In this document: positions 1-7,740 of the stretch, piece by piece
Layout: every line of letters starts with the position of its first letter
Numbering within the stretch: the stretch's first letter is position 1
NCBI GenBank assembly: GCA_936920195.1
Contig: CAKZHE010000242.1
Location: 1 to 37,189, forward strand
DNA length: 37,189 bases
Direction: 5' to 3'
Origin: an uncultured cyanobacterium
GTDB lineage: Bacteria > Cyanobacteriota > Cyanobacteriia > Cyanobacteriales > FACHB-T130
The notes under the pieces: model-generated
Told to the model about the DNA's origin: nothing
What the model saw: the letters and a program-made list of their open reading frames with translations, nothing else
Databases searched by the model: none
Position numbers and translations under genes: made by a program

Positions 1-59
1 GAACAAGCGAATTAATTAATTCAAAATTATTTCCATTCTTCATTTTGAATTTTGAATTT
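1..59. repeat. 59-bp dispersed repeat, copy 1
   Basis: These 59 bases are the exact reverse complement of 29051-29109. The sequence is AT-rich and made of 'ttttgaatt' units. It is noncoding and lies downstream of the diguanylate cyclase. Related 'ttttgaattggag' pieces occur at about 14435-14461 and 29181-29213. Confidence 0.85.
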
Positions 60-99
60 TGCCTTTTGAATTCAAAATTTGTGCTTGGGGGCAAGGCAA

Positions 100-942
100 C
101 TAGATTCCGGTTCGGTGTTCTAATCCATCTTTACCATTAGTTTTAATAAAATACATTAAACGGTCGGCTTTTTCTAGCATTTCATTGACTGATTCTGGGG
201 GATTAATTAAAGTGACTGCCCCAATACTAAAGGTAACAGGCCAACCCAAATTATCCATGGATTCTAACAGATGAGAATGTACTCTTTGCAAGACAATCTT
301 GGAAGGTTCAAACCCGCTACCAGGTAAAAGAATAGCAAATTCATCTCCTCCCAATCGGGCAATAATATCAGTTTGGCGTAGGTTGTTTTTTAGGCTTTGA
401 GCTACTTCTTTTAAGAGCAAGTTTCCAGATTTTCTAGTGAATTTATCATTAAAGACTTTAAAATCATCAATATCTATATAGGCAATAGTTAGGGGATGCC
501 TGTAACGATTGGCTCGTTTAATTTCTAGTTGCGCTAACTCAAAAAATAGGGCTTTATTTGCCAATCCGGTTTTATAGTCAATTCTCGCTAAGGTTTTTTC
601 TCTTTCCAGAGCTTTATACAATTCATCGGCTAGATATATCACAATTAAAAAGAAGCTGAAGACTACTAAAGTGTTCCAAATTGCAATTAAATAAGAATAA
701 GAATTTTGCTGTTGAAAAAAATCAATTATTCCCCAGTTAACGGCACTGAAAATAGAGAGAAAGATCCCAGCAGACCTCCCAGCAAATCTAGTCACAAATA
801 AAATTGGGAGTAAATAAAAAACAAATAGATAAAAGTCAGAAGTAACAGCGTAGTCAAGCGCAGCGATCGCGATCGCGAGTATAATTCCTAAACTAATGAC
901 TATAAATTTAGGTTTTTTGTCAAAAAATAGTATCAAATCCAT
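100..942 (-). CDS. membrane-anchored diguanylate cyclase (GGDEF)
   Basis: This protein should make cyclic-di-GMP from two GTP at the inner membrane. The N-terminal ~125 residues form about four hydrophobic segments, followed by a short helical linker and one C-terminal GGDEF domain. The active-site motif GGDEF is intact at residues 198-202 in 'RLGGDEFAILLPG'. An allosteric I-site RxxD (RQTD, 189-192) sits at the usual five-residue spacing before it, so product inhibition is likely. No EAL, PAS or GAF domain is present. I chose the ATG at 942. An upstream TTG at 1002 would add 20 hydrophobic residues. The GGDEF assignment is firm; the signal sensed by the membrane part is unknown. Confidence 0.9.
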   Translation of the reverse strand: MDLILFFDKKPKFIVISLGIILAIAIAALDYAVTSDFYLFVFYLLPILFVTRFAGRSAGIFLSIFSAVNWGIIDFFQQQNSYSYLIAIWNTLVVFSFFLIVIYLADELYKALEREKTLARIDYKTGLANKALFFELAQLEIKRANRYRHPLTIAYIDIDDFKVFNDKFTRKSGNLLLKEVAQSLKNNLRQTDIIARLGGDEFAILLPGSGFEPSKIVLQRVHSHLLESMDNLGWPVTFSIGAVTLINPPESVNEMLEKADRLMYFIKTNGKDGLEHRTGI

Positions 943-1028
943 TGGCAATTCCGGAGATCGAGACAATCCAATTATAATTGCCAAATTTAAAAAAGCAATC
1001 AATAATAAAAGCTTAGGACTTACGCAGC

Positions 1029-1075
1029 GTTGGAAAGCCGAAGATCAAAAATTGAACCTTAGCGTGAAACAGCCC
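1029..1075 (-). repeat. truncated copy of the CAGGGCTGTTTCACGCTA element
   Basis: Read on the minus strand, this stretch matches the left end of the MITE at 27790 over about 45 bases with a few mismatches: the GGGCTGTTTCACGCTA terminus, then a 'TTCAATTT..GATCTT' stretch, then 'GGCTTTCCAACGC'. Only one end is present. Confidence 0.65.
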
Positions 1076-1086
1076 CTATCCATTAG

Positions 1087-1338
1087 GCTGGGGAGTATGT
1101 CAAAGATGCCTACGAAGCCTTGAAATCCGCCATCAAGCAGAAATTTGGTCGCGACAGCGAAGTGGCGAGCGCCGTGGATGGCTTGGAAAAGAAGCCGGAT
1201 TCGGCAGGGAGGAAAGCGACTTTGGCAGAGGAAGTTAAAAATGCCAAAGTTAGCGAAGACTCGGAAATTCTGCAATTAGCGCAGGAATTGCTCAAAAAAA
1301 TCAATTCTGAACAACCTGGAACGAGTAATTATTCCTAA
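1087..1338 (+). pseudogene. decayed helical (Bell-like) effector fragment
   Basis: An open frame of about 83 codons follows an in-frame stop at 1084-1086, with no ATG or GTG to start it. The first possible start, a TTG at 1120, falls inside the conserved helical region. The predicted protein is highly charged and helical. It aligns with residues ~32-100 of the 145-aa protein at 18561: 'KKPDSAGRKATLAEEV' here against 'AKPESKARQDLFQEEL' there, and a similar 'EILQLAQELL' helix at the end. The hydrophobic N-terminal helix and the C-terminal Gly/Val motif are both missing. I read it as the remnant of a second effector gene whose 5' end was lost when the mobile-element piece at 1029-1075 came to abut it. 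A short expressed protein from the TTG cannot be excluded. Confidence 0.6.
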
Positions 1339-1408
1339 TCGAGTTGCCGATGATATGAAAATAGAGGTATTGCGTAAGTCCTGATTTATCTGTGGTGTTG
1401 AGTAAGTC

Positions 1409-2086
1409 CTATTTGGCTTGACGGCAGGGACTAAATGACAGGCGATGCAAAGGTGAAGCCCCATATTGTTGCAATGCCGATAAATGTTTAGCCGTGCCAT
1501 AACCCTTATTTGACTTGAGATCGTACATGGGATATTTGATAGCAAAACGATCGATCAAATCATCTCGCCAGACTTTAGCTAGAATACTCGCAGAGGCGAT
1601 CGCTATGGAACGGCGATCGCCTTTAATTAAAGCTTTTTGCGTTATCCCCAGTTCGGGAATTATCCACTTACCATCGACTAGACAAATATCTGGCTGAACT
1701 TTTTTCAGTTTTAGCACTGCTCTTTTCATGGCTAACAAACTAGCATGAAAAATATTGAATCGATCGATTTCCTTGGTAGAGGCATATCCAATTGCCCAAT
1801 CTAAAGATACAGCTTTGATTTCCTCGGCTAGTTTTTGTCTTTTGCCTGGGGAAAGTTGTTTGCTATCTTTCACTCCCGACGCTGCTAAATCAGATAAACT
1901 CGAAATTGGTAAAATTACGGCTCCAGCTACCACTGGACCAAATAAAGAACCTCGTCCCACTTCATCTACCCCTGCTACTAATTGACCAGCATAGGCTAAT
2001 TCTGGCAATTCAGATAAATATAAATTTGGCGACTTGCGATTTTCCCCAACACTGGAATTTAGCGAATTAAGTTTTGGCTTGTTCAA
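1409..2086 (-). CDS. rnhB: ribonuclease HII
   Basis: RNase HII cuts the RNA strand of RNA-DNA hybrids and removes single misincorporated ribonucleotides from DNA in the cytoplasm. The family signature is clear: 'AGVDEVGRGSLFGPVVAGAV' with catalytic D41 and E42, 'KDSKQLS' at 73-79, 'CLVDGK' with D138, and a last acidic site in 'KVWRDDLID' (~D175). The length of 225 residues is normal with a ~30-residue N-terminal extension. The only start that keeps the extension is a TTG at 2086, and I see no strong ribosome binding site. In many cyanobacteria rnhB directly follows rne. Here both are on the minus strand but 5.6 kb apart. The function is secure; the exact start is not. Confidence 0.93.
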   Translation of the reverse strand: MNKPKLNSLNSSVGENRKSPNLYLSELPELAYAGQLVAGVDEVGRGSLFGPVVAGAVILPISSLSDLAASGVKDSKQLSPGKRQKLAEEIKAVSLDWAIGYASTKEIDRFNIFHASLLAMKRAVLKLKKVQPDICLVDGKWIIPELGITQKALIKGDRRSIAIASASILAKVWRDDLIDRFAIKYPMYDLKSNKGYGTAKHLSALQQYGASPLHRLSFSPCRQAK

Positions 2087-2122
2087 GGTTTGTAACTTTC
2101 AGTACATTAGTAAAGGGCTATT

Positions 2123-3754
2123 TTATTTTAAGCGCTTTTCGATATTTTGGAAAACTGGCGATCGCACAACAAAAATCATCAATAAAGCAGGCACTAGCAC
2201 TAATTGTAAAAATACTTGTATTGCTTGCCAGCCGCGATTAACCGCTTCAACTAACAAACCAGATTGCAGTCTTTGATACAAAATAGCTAGCAATACCAGA
2301 ACTAGAATGCCTAAAATAGCCAGCGATCGCCCCGATATATTTCCTACTCCCCGAATTTGCCAAGGTTGTCGCCACCACTTAATTGTGAATTTTGTCGCTT
2401 TCTCCCCAGCAACCAATACAATTCCTGGCAAAATCACTTCTAAACCTACTAATCCTAAAAACCAGTAACTAGGTACAACTTGGAAACTATAAGCTACAAA
2501 GAGATTAGTCTTAGTCCCCAAAAAAGTATTATAAATTAAAAATGCTGACCACTGAAGTAAAAATTGCGGCACTTGCAGAATATAGCTAGGGCTAACTATT
2601 AACTGATTGCTACCATTAATCAAACCAGGTAAGGCAAAAGCGCACAATAATAGGACAGTGTAAAGTGCCGTCAAACGGCAACGAACCAATAAATTACTTT
2701 GGCAGCGCAAGGCATAGTTAACTAATAATTGCAAAGCTAAATTAAAAAGTAAAATATTACTAGCCCAAGCGGGGGAAATTAACTTGCCACTGGCTATCCA
2801 AATTAACAGATCAATTGCCACTATACTTAGAGATAAACCATAGTGCCACCAGAGCGATCGCTGCCTAGCCATCTGCCAAATTAAGTTGGCTACCGTACCT
2901 AAACCACTACTAAAAATTGTCAGCCAGCCGAGAGTGTACCAAGGCATCACTAAAGACACAGGGCGAACACTTTTGACATCTAAAGCTTTAATTGTCCAAT
3001 TAACTGCCTCTGCTAACAAATAAGGATCGTAAGGGGCAGTAAAATGATCGGCAGTAGGGGAGACAACTAACATTCTGGCTGTACCAGCAGTAAAGTCACC
3101 ACTAAGTTTTCCCACGGCGACATTCTTACCTGCTGCTGCGATGATATCGTCACGCAATTCCCAAACGGGATTGAGTTCATCGTAAGCACCAACGCCAAAC
3201 AGTAAATTTTGGGGCGAATTGGGTAGTGCTAAACCGCCTATGCCTAAAACAATAGTTGCACGCAGTTGACTATCTTCTTTAGCTAAACTTAAAGCTGCCG
3301 TACCACCCATAGAGTGACCGCCAATTCCCAACTGATGGTTATCAAAGCGATTGGTTTGACGGACAAAAGCCAAAACTGTCCTAGTATCCGCTAAATGAAA
3401 TTCATCAATATTTGCTATAGCTGGTTTTTGGTCTAGATTGCTCGTTGATTCGCCAAAACCGCTAAAATCAAAAGTCAAAGCTGCTACTTGTTGTCTGGCT
3501 AATTCCACTGCCAAGAAAGTCATAAATTCCTTGCTGGAATTAATCCCATGACAGAGAATTACTAGGGGTGGACGATCTGGCATTGGTTCAGGCAAGTATA
3601 ACTGAGCGACTGTTTGTCGTTGCGAATCTAGGGGAATAGTTAACAACTGCGATCGCCAGCCTGTAGGATTAAAAGTCAGGCATAACCACAACCCAATTAC
3701 CACGATCATCAAACTTGCCGATATTTTGGGGTTAATGATTGGCAATTTTGTCAT
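2123..3754 (-). CDS. alpha/beta hydrolase fused to a polytopic membrane domain
   Basis: One N-terminal membrane segment (~13-28) is followed by an alpha/beta-hydrolase domain and then by about seven hydrophobic segments (~265-530). The hydrolase core shows 'VILCHG' (oxyanion strand), the nucleophile elbow 'GIGGHSMGG' with Ser148, 'FDFSGFGES' and a probable catalytic His237 in 'PTADHF'. It should be a serine esterase, lipase or dienelactone-hydrolase-like enzyme facing one side of the inner membrane, perhaps acting on lipid or acyl substrates. The substrate cannot be read from sequence. The start ATG at 3754 directly precedes the first membrane helix. It is 36 bp upstream of rnhB on the same strand and may share its transcript. 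Confidence 0.8.
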   Translation of the reverse strand: MTKLPIINPKISASLMIVVIGLWLCLTFNPTGWRSQLLTIPLDSQRQTVAQLYLPEPMPDRPPLVILCHGINSSKEFMTFLAVELARQQVAALTFDFSGFGESTSNLDQKPAIANIDEFHLADTRTVLAFVRQTNRFDNHQLGIGGHSMGGTAALSLAKEDSQLRATIVLGIGGLALPNSPQNLLFGVGAYDELNPVWELRDDIIAAAGKNVAVGKLSGDFTAGTARMLVVSPTADHFTAPYDPYLLAEAVNWTIKALDVKSVRPVSLVMPWYTLGWLTIFSSGLGTVANLIWQMARQRSLWWHYGLSLSIVAIDLLIWIASGKLISPAWASNILLFNLALQLLVNYALRCQSNLLVRCRLTALYTVLLLCAFALPGLINGSNQLIVSPSYILQVPQFLLQWSAFLIYNTFLGTKTNLFVAYSFQVVPSYWFLGLVGLEVILPGIVLVAGEKATKFTIKWWRQPWQIRGVGNISGRSLAILGILVLVLLAILYQRLQSGLLVEAVNRGWQAIQVFLQLVLVPALLMIFVVRSPVFQNIEKRLK

Positions 3755-3810
3755 CAGAAAATAACTGCAAGATAATGATGGTATTCGCCCTGACTAAATC
3801 TAGATTTTTG

Positions 3811-3822
3811 GCGTAAGTCCTG
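3811..3822. repeat. solo AGGACTTACGC end
   Basis: 'GCGTAAGTCCTG' matches the terminus of the elements at 1015-1382, 13831-13922 and 34908-35032. No partner end is nearby, so it is a solo terminus. It lies just beyond the stop codon of the aldo/keto reductase. Confidence 0.6.
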
Positions 3823-3829
3823 TCCATTC

Positions 3830-4780
3830 CTAATCCGTAACTATTTTACTTTTTTGCCGCAAATTTTCAATCTCCTCTGGAGTTAATTCCCATCCCAATG
3901 CCCCAGCATTTTGTTCAGCTTGGGCGGCATTCTTTGCTCCCGGAATCGGAATAATATTTCCTTGAGAAATCAACCAATTTAAAGAAACTTGAGCTGGAGT
4001 CCGATGATACTTTTCCGACAATTCTTGTAAAGCCGAAAATAGAGGAGCAAGTTTTTGCAATCCTTTAGGAGTAAACCGAGGATTGAGGCGACGCGCCCCT
4101 TGTAAACTTATAGTTGAGTCTGGGGTATATTTTCCCGTTAATAATCCTTGAGCCAGGGGACTATAAGCCAAAATAGTTACCCCTAATTCGCGGGACTTTT
4201 CTAGCACCCCATTACTTTCAATTTTGCGATCTAATAGGGAATAAGGAACTTGATTTACCGCTAGGGGAATACCTTTTGCCGCCAAATATTCATGGGCGAG
4301 TGCCATTTGTGCCGCTGAATAGTTGCTCACCCCCACCGATTGAATTCGGCCTTTTTTGACTTCATCAGCTAACACTTCCATAAAGTCTTTGGTTTTGAGA
4401 ATAAATTCCAAAGGCCAATGGATTTGATAAAGAGCAATTTGGGAGGTTTGCAATCGGGTTAAACTAGCAGTTAAAGCATCGGCGATCGCTTCCCTATTCC
4501 ATCGCCAAGGTAAGGGAAAATACTTAGTTGCAATTTGTACAGGTTTCTCAGTTTCTTGAGCAAACTTGCCAATCAGACGTTCTGACTCCCCAAAGCCATA
4601 CACTTCTGCGGTATCAAAAAACGTGATTCCGGCTGCCACTGAAGCCTGAAATGCCGCCGCCACATCCTCAGCCCCAAAATCCTTCCCATAAGCCCAAAAC
4701 AGCGTATCTCCCCATGCCCAAGTCCCCACCCCCAAAGATGGAACTGTTGGTCCATTTACCCCAAGTTTGATAGTTTGCAT
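3830..4780 (-). CDS. aldo/keto reductase
   Basis: This is an NADPH-dependent oxidoreductase with the TIM-barrel aldo/keto reductase fold, probably cytosolic, reducing aldehydes or ketones. The catalytic tetrad is complete: Asp56 and Tyr61 in 'FFDTAEVYG', Lys86 in 'IATKYFP', and His121 in 'YQIHWPL'. The C-terminal cofactor region 'IPIPGAKNAAQAEQNAGALGW' is typical of the family. The length of 316 residues is normal. It starts with ATG at 4780. It lies 75 bp upstream of the hydrolase on the same strand; a solo repeat end sits between them. The physiological substrate is unknown. Confidence 0.93.
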   Translation of the reverse strand: MQTIKLGVNGPTVPSLGVGTWAWGDTLFWAYGKDFGAEDVAAAFQASVAAGITFFDTAEVYGFGESERLIGKFAQETEKPVQIATKYFPLPWRWNREAIADALTASLTRLQTSQIALYQIHWPLEFILKTKDFMEVLADEVKKGRIQSVGVSNYSAAQMALAHEYLAAKGIPLAVNQVPYSLLDRKIESNGVLEKSRELGVTILAYSPLAQGLLTGKYTPDSTISLQGARRLNPRFTPKGLQKLAPLFSALQELSEKYHRTPAQVSLNWLISQGNIIPIPGAKNAAQAEQNAGALGWELTPEEIENLRQKSKIVTD

Positions 4781-4875
4781 AGTTCTTAGCTCACATTATT
4801 TCTTTGTTTTAGCAGATGCGATCGCTACATGAATTGCGTTCAAGCTACCGGACATGATATAATTTGGGATCTTCG

Positions 4876-5340
4876 TTAAGTTAAATTACCTTCTCCTGCT
4901 AATCTTAAAGCTTCTTGCACAATTGCATTGGATATACGGAAATCAACTTGCAAAAGAGCAATCAAAAGTGGTCTAATTTCGGGAATTACCCCCTGGGTTT
5001 TCGCACGAAGAAGCATTCCGACCGTTCCTATTACTTTCAACCCAATCTGTTGAGCAACACGACGCGCTTTTTTATCGTCAAGGATGAGAATAATATCATC
5101 AAGTTCCATCGCCAGAGCAATAGTTTCCGCTTCACCTTCATCCATTTGAGTTTTTAAAGTTGCAATTACAGACTTATTTTTAACCGATTGAACTCTCAGC
5201 CAATTTAACTTCCTCTGAACTTCCATTGCTACAGTGGGTGGTGCAAATACAACCTCAAATACTTGTGGAAGTAAATCCAACCTGTCAATCCGTTCTAGCC
5301 CAATTAAACAAGTGCTATTAGTAACAGCTTTTTGGCTCAA
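4876..5340 (-). CDS. DUF3368 PIN-like toxin
   Basis: The 154-residue product belongs to the DUF3368 family of PIN-fold toxins, predicted metal-dependent RNases of type II toxin-antitoxin modules. Visible family features are the opening 'NSTCLIGLERIDRLDLL', where DUF3368 proteins carry Asn rather than the first PIN Asp, the acidic stretch 'DEGEAETIALA', and 'LILDDKKARRVAQQIGLKVIGT' near the middle. Its ATG overlaps the 3' end of the upstream UPF0175 gene by 4 bases, the usual arrangement for translational coupling of antitoxin and toxin. The family call is confident. RNase activity is inferred from the family. Confidence 0.88.
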   Translation of the reverse strand: MSQKAVTNSTCLIGLERIDRLDLLPQVFEVVFAPPTVAMEVQRKLNWLRVQSVKNKSVIATLKTQMDEGEAETIALAMELDDIILILDDKKARRVAQQIGLKVIGTVGMLLRAKTQGVIPEIRPLLIALLQVDFRISNAIVQEALRLAGEGNLT

Positions 5341-5555
5341 AAACTTATCTCCTGCTGTAATTCTTCTACTGGATAATCAATTACAGGTACGCCAAGTTTG
5401 CCAATTACTTCTATAAAAGTTGGCTTGGAGTATCCGGCTAATTTAGCAGCTTGTCCAAGGGAGAGCCTGCCAACTTCAAACAGTTTGATCGTTAGCAGGA
5501 ATCGTGCCTCTTCAACTGGTATATCTAGCGGCAATTCTACTGTTAATGCGTTCAT
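5337..5555 (-). CDS. UPF0175 antitoxin
   Basis: The 72-residue protein matches UPF0175, the small antitoxin usually encoded just before DUF3368 toxins. A central predicted helix-turn-helix, 'LSLGQAAKLAGYSKPTFIEVIGKLGVPVIDYP', probably binds the operon promoter. The N-terminal 'ELPLDIPVEEARFLLTIKLFEVGRLS' is typical. I start it at the ATG at 5555. The GTG 12 bases upstream lies inside the AAGGTG that serves as ribosome binding site. That AAGG also overlaps the stop of the preceding mini-ORF (5569-5655), so the three frames look translationally linked. Confidence 0.88.
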   Translation of the reverse strand: MNALTVELPLDIPVEEARFLLTIKLFEVGRLSLGQAAKLAGYSKPTFIEVIGKLGVPVIDYPVEELQQEISF

Positions 5556-5568
5556 TTTGAAAATCACC

Positions 5569-5655
5569 TTAAGTGAGTAAAACTGGCTCTACAGCCGTTC
5601 GCTCAAAAATTTCCGCCTGTTGGTTATGGGCTTCTGTCAGATTGTAACTACGCAT
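5569..5655 (-). pseudogene. truncated Phd/YefM-like antitoxin mini-ORF
   Basis: A 28-codon frame runs from an ATG at 5655 to a TAA at 5569. It reads MRSYNLTEAHNQQAEIF then ERTAVEPVLLT. This resembles the first strand and helix of Phd/YefM-type antitoxins, which in cyanobacteria often begin 'M..YNLTEAR..L..IF..A..EPVLLT'. The rest of the antitoxin is missing. The TAA overlaps the ribosome binding site of the UPF0175 gene. It is either the stump of an older antitoxin gene or a short leader that couples translation. The resemblance is seen by eye only. Confidence 0.5.
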
Positions 5656-5678
5656 GGAAGTAGTTAGTTTAGACCTTT

Positions 5679-5709
5679 TTGGGCATTATGTCTATTTTAG
5701 GCATAATCC
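5679..5709. repeat. imperfect inverted repeat, possible operator
   Basis: ATTATG and CATAAT, flanked by GGG and CCC, form an inverted repeat around 'tctattttag'. It lies between the divergent toxin-antitoxin unit and the PEP-CTERM gene, where an autoregulatory operator would be expected. No further support. Confidence 0.3.
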
Positions 5710-5814
5710 CTGGAAATTTACCAGGACTGGCGATCGCTTGAACTTGATCGTAATTTATCCTATTGTTTATATGGTATATTACCACCACAGCACTTATGTC
5801 TTTTGGGTGGTTTT

Positions 5815-6972
5815 ATGAGAGCTTTAGTATTGACTGCTGTTAGCACCGCTTTATCTACCTTGGCGATGAGTTTACCTGCTAGCGCCGTATCTCTGTATTC
5901 GATTACAGATTTGGGCAGCTTGAATCCTTTAGATTTGAATGACTCTGGTCAAATTATCGCTGGCGATGGGGCAAATACTCTTCTGTGGCAAAACGGCACA
6001 ACCGTTGATTTAACTTTTATGGGCGGTAGGGCTATTAATAACTTAGGTCAAATAGCTGGAGCCAAGAATGGAGAACTATTTTTACGAGAAGCTGACGGCA
6101 CAGTAACAAATTTGGGGCTACCTAACTGCTTCAACCCTATTGCTGGTTTTCCTTGTGGTTATGAGTATGTCAATGATATCAACGATGCCGGACAAATTCT
6201 ATTGAATGGCAGATTAGGTGCCATCAATTGGAATGGAACTTATATGGAGAGTGCTTTAGCTCGGAGAGATGCTAACGGTACATTGGCAATAATAAATGGG
6301 AGTGCAGACTTCATAACTACTAATGGCTATGAAATGAACGATTTTGGTCAAGTTCCTTATAGTCAAACTTCCCACGGGCATGGTTTACAGAGTGGGAGTG
6401 CTTTTATCTTTAATGGCAGCACCTCTACGCAACTCTCTTCTCCGCATATTGTTAACCCCATTAACAGTGTGCATTCTGCCTTTAGAAATGCTGCTAATGA
6501 TATCAATAATCAAGGCCAAATAGTCGGTATGACTAAATATGCTTGGGAATACTATCGGTGGATTCCAATTCGTCAGCAGATGCAAGCAACGCTATGGACT
6601 GACGCTAATACCGCAATTAATTTAGGTACTTTAGGAGGCGACAACAGCGAAGCTAAATCTATTAATAACTTCAGCCAAATAGTTGGCTGGGCAAACAATA
6701 CTAGCAACGATCAAACTGCGACTATCTGGGAAAACAATCAGATTTTTGATCTGAATAATTTTCTGGTGAATGGTACAGGTTGGCAACTAACTTCAGCGAA
6801 TTTGATTAACAACAATCAGCAAATAGTTGGGACTGGAACTTTTAATGGTCAAACTCACACTTTCCTACTCAATGCTGTTAGCCCTCAGTCCGTACCAGAA
6901 CCGACTGGAGTGCTAGGATTGTTGGGAATAGGAGCGATCGCTTTTACCCAGCGCCAGTCTCGCCGCCGATAG
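5815..6972 (+). CDS. secreted HAF-repeat PEP-CTERM protein
   Basis: The product has a signal peptide ending near 'SLPASA', then repeats of the HAF type: 'INNLGQIAG', 'INDAGQILL', 'INNQGQIVGMT', 'INNFSQIVGWA', 'INNNQQIVGTG' and 'LNDSGQIIAG'. It ends with a PEP-CTERM sorting signal: 'VPEP', a hydrophobic segment, and 'QRQSRRR'. Such proteins are exported and processed by an exosortase/archaeosortase-like system for surface or matrix attachment. The repeats predict a beta-propeller-like extracellular domain. The ATG at 5815 is preferred; an in-frame ATG 12 bases upstream is also possible. It is divergent from the toxin-antitoxin unit and followed 17 bp later by the DUF433 gene. The exosortase is not in this window. 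Confidence 0.88.
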   Translation: MRALVLTAVSTALSTLAMSLPASAVSLYSITDLGSLNPLDLNDSGQIIAGDGANTLLWQNGTTVDLTFMGGRAINNLGQIAGAKNGELFLREADGTVTNLGLPNCFNPIAGFPCGYEYVNDINDAGQILLNGRLGAINWNGTYMESALARRDANGTLAIINGSADFITTNGYEMNDFGQVPYSQTSHGHGLQSGSAFIFNGSTSTQLSSPHIVNPINSVHSAFRNAANDINNQGQIVGMTKYAWEYYRWIPIRQQMQATLWTDANTAINLGTLGGDNSEAKSINNFSQIVGWANNTSNDQTATIWENNQIFDLNNFLVNGTGWQLTSANLINNNQQIVGTGTFNGQTHTFLLNAVSPQSVPEPTGVLGLLGIGAIAFTQRQSRRR

Positions 6973-6989
6973 CTGAAAAGGAGAAAATT

Positions 6990-7277
6990 TTGGCAACTCT
7001 TACTGACATTAGCACATTGATTGCAATTGATCCTAGCCGCCCTAATGGTCGTCCAATCATTGCTGGAACAGGAACATCTGTTCGCCGAATTGCTGGCTTA
7101 TATAATCAAGGTAACAATGCTGAAGAAATAGCCAGACGGTTAAATCACTTGACGATTACTCAAATTTATGCAGCCTTAACCTATTATCATGCCAATCGAG
7201 ATCAAATCGATGAAGATATCGCGGCAGAAAAAACCGCTTATGAACAATTAGCCAAACAACATTACCAGTCACTTTAA
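6990..7277 (+). CDS. DUF433 antitoxin
   Basis: The 95-residue protein is a DUF433 member, a predicted helix-turn-helix antitoxin. Characteristic text is 'IAIDPSRPNGRPIIAGTGTSVRRIAGLYNQGNNAEEIARRLNHLTITQIYAALTYYHAN'. It starts with TTG at 6990, supported by a strong AAAGGAG at 6977-6983. The next gene begins 8 bases after its stop and encodes the partner DUF5615 protein. The pair is a known type II toxin-antitoxin arrangement in cyanobacteria. Repression of its own promoter is likely but inferred. Confidence 0.88.
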   Translation: MATLTDISTLIAIDPSRPNGRPIIAGTGTSVRRIAGLYNQGNNAEEIARRLNHLTITQIYAALTYYHANRDQIDEDIAAEKTAYEQLAKQHYQSL

Positions 7278-7285
7278 TCTCGAAA

Positions 7286-7651
7286 ATGACCAAGATTCGT
7301 CTTTATTTAGATGAAGATACGATGGATAGCGATCTTCTAGTTGCTTTGCGACTTCGGAATGTTGACGTATTATCAACCAATGAAGCTCAAATGTCATCCC
7401 GTAGCGATGAAGAACAATTAAAATGGGCATTAGATAATCAGCGGGTGATTTATAGCTTTAATGTTCGGGATTTTTACAGGATTCATACTAATTTGGTGAA
7501 ACAAGGAGAACGACACGCAGGTATCATTTTAGGGTTTCAAAACTATTCGATTGGCGATCAAATGCGGCGTATTTTACGAATAATTGCCAATAAATCAGCA
7601 GAAGAGATGCAAAATCAAGTAGAATTTTTGAGTGCTTGGGATGAACAATAG
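7286..7651 (+). CDS. DUF5615 PIN-like toxin
   Basis: The 121-residue product matches the DUF5615 (Mut7-C/PIN-like) family of predicted RNase toxins. The acidic opening 'IRLYLDEDTMDSDLLVALRLRNVDVLSTNEAQMSSRSDEEQLKWALDNQRVIYSFNVRDF' carries the expected conserved Asp and Glu residues. It is the toxin partner of the DUF433 gene immediately upstream. The length is normal and the gene appears intact. The real RNA target is unknown. Confidence 0.87.
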   Translation: MTKIRLYLDEDTMDSDLLVALRLRNVDVLSTNEAQMSSRSDEEQLKWALDNQRVIYSFNVRDFYRIHTNLVKQGERHAGIILGFQNYSIGDQMRRILRIIANKSAEEMQNQVEFLSAWDEQ

Positions 7652-7740
7652 ATTCAATTCCAAAAAAGAATGCCGCCTCACATTTGGTAGTTGATGCGAT
7701 CGCATCTTCACCCCAATCAAGGCGGCATCATCTGATAATG

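Larger units (their letters stand above)
1015..1382. mobile_element. composite element bounded by AGGACTTACGCA inverted repeats
   Basis: AGGACTTACGCA at 1015-1026 is matched by its exact complement TGCGTAAGTCCT at 1371-1382. The right subterminal sequence (1360-1382) is the exact complement of the left end of the MITE at 13831. The interior has no transposase. It holds a truncated piece of a second element family (1029-1075) and a decayed gene (1087-1338). It looks like a nonautonomous element, or two solo ends that trapped unrelated debris. Confidence 0.6.

Noticed and set aside
896-1123. Plus-strand ORF at the start of the diguanylate cyclase
   Set aside because: It is antisense to the cyclase 5' end and runs into element ends.
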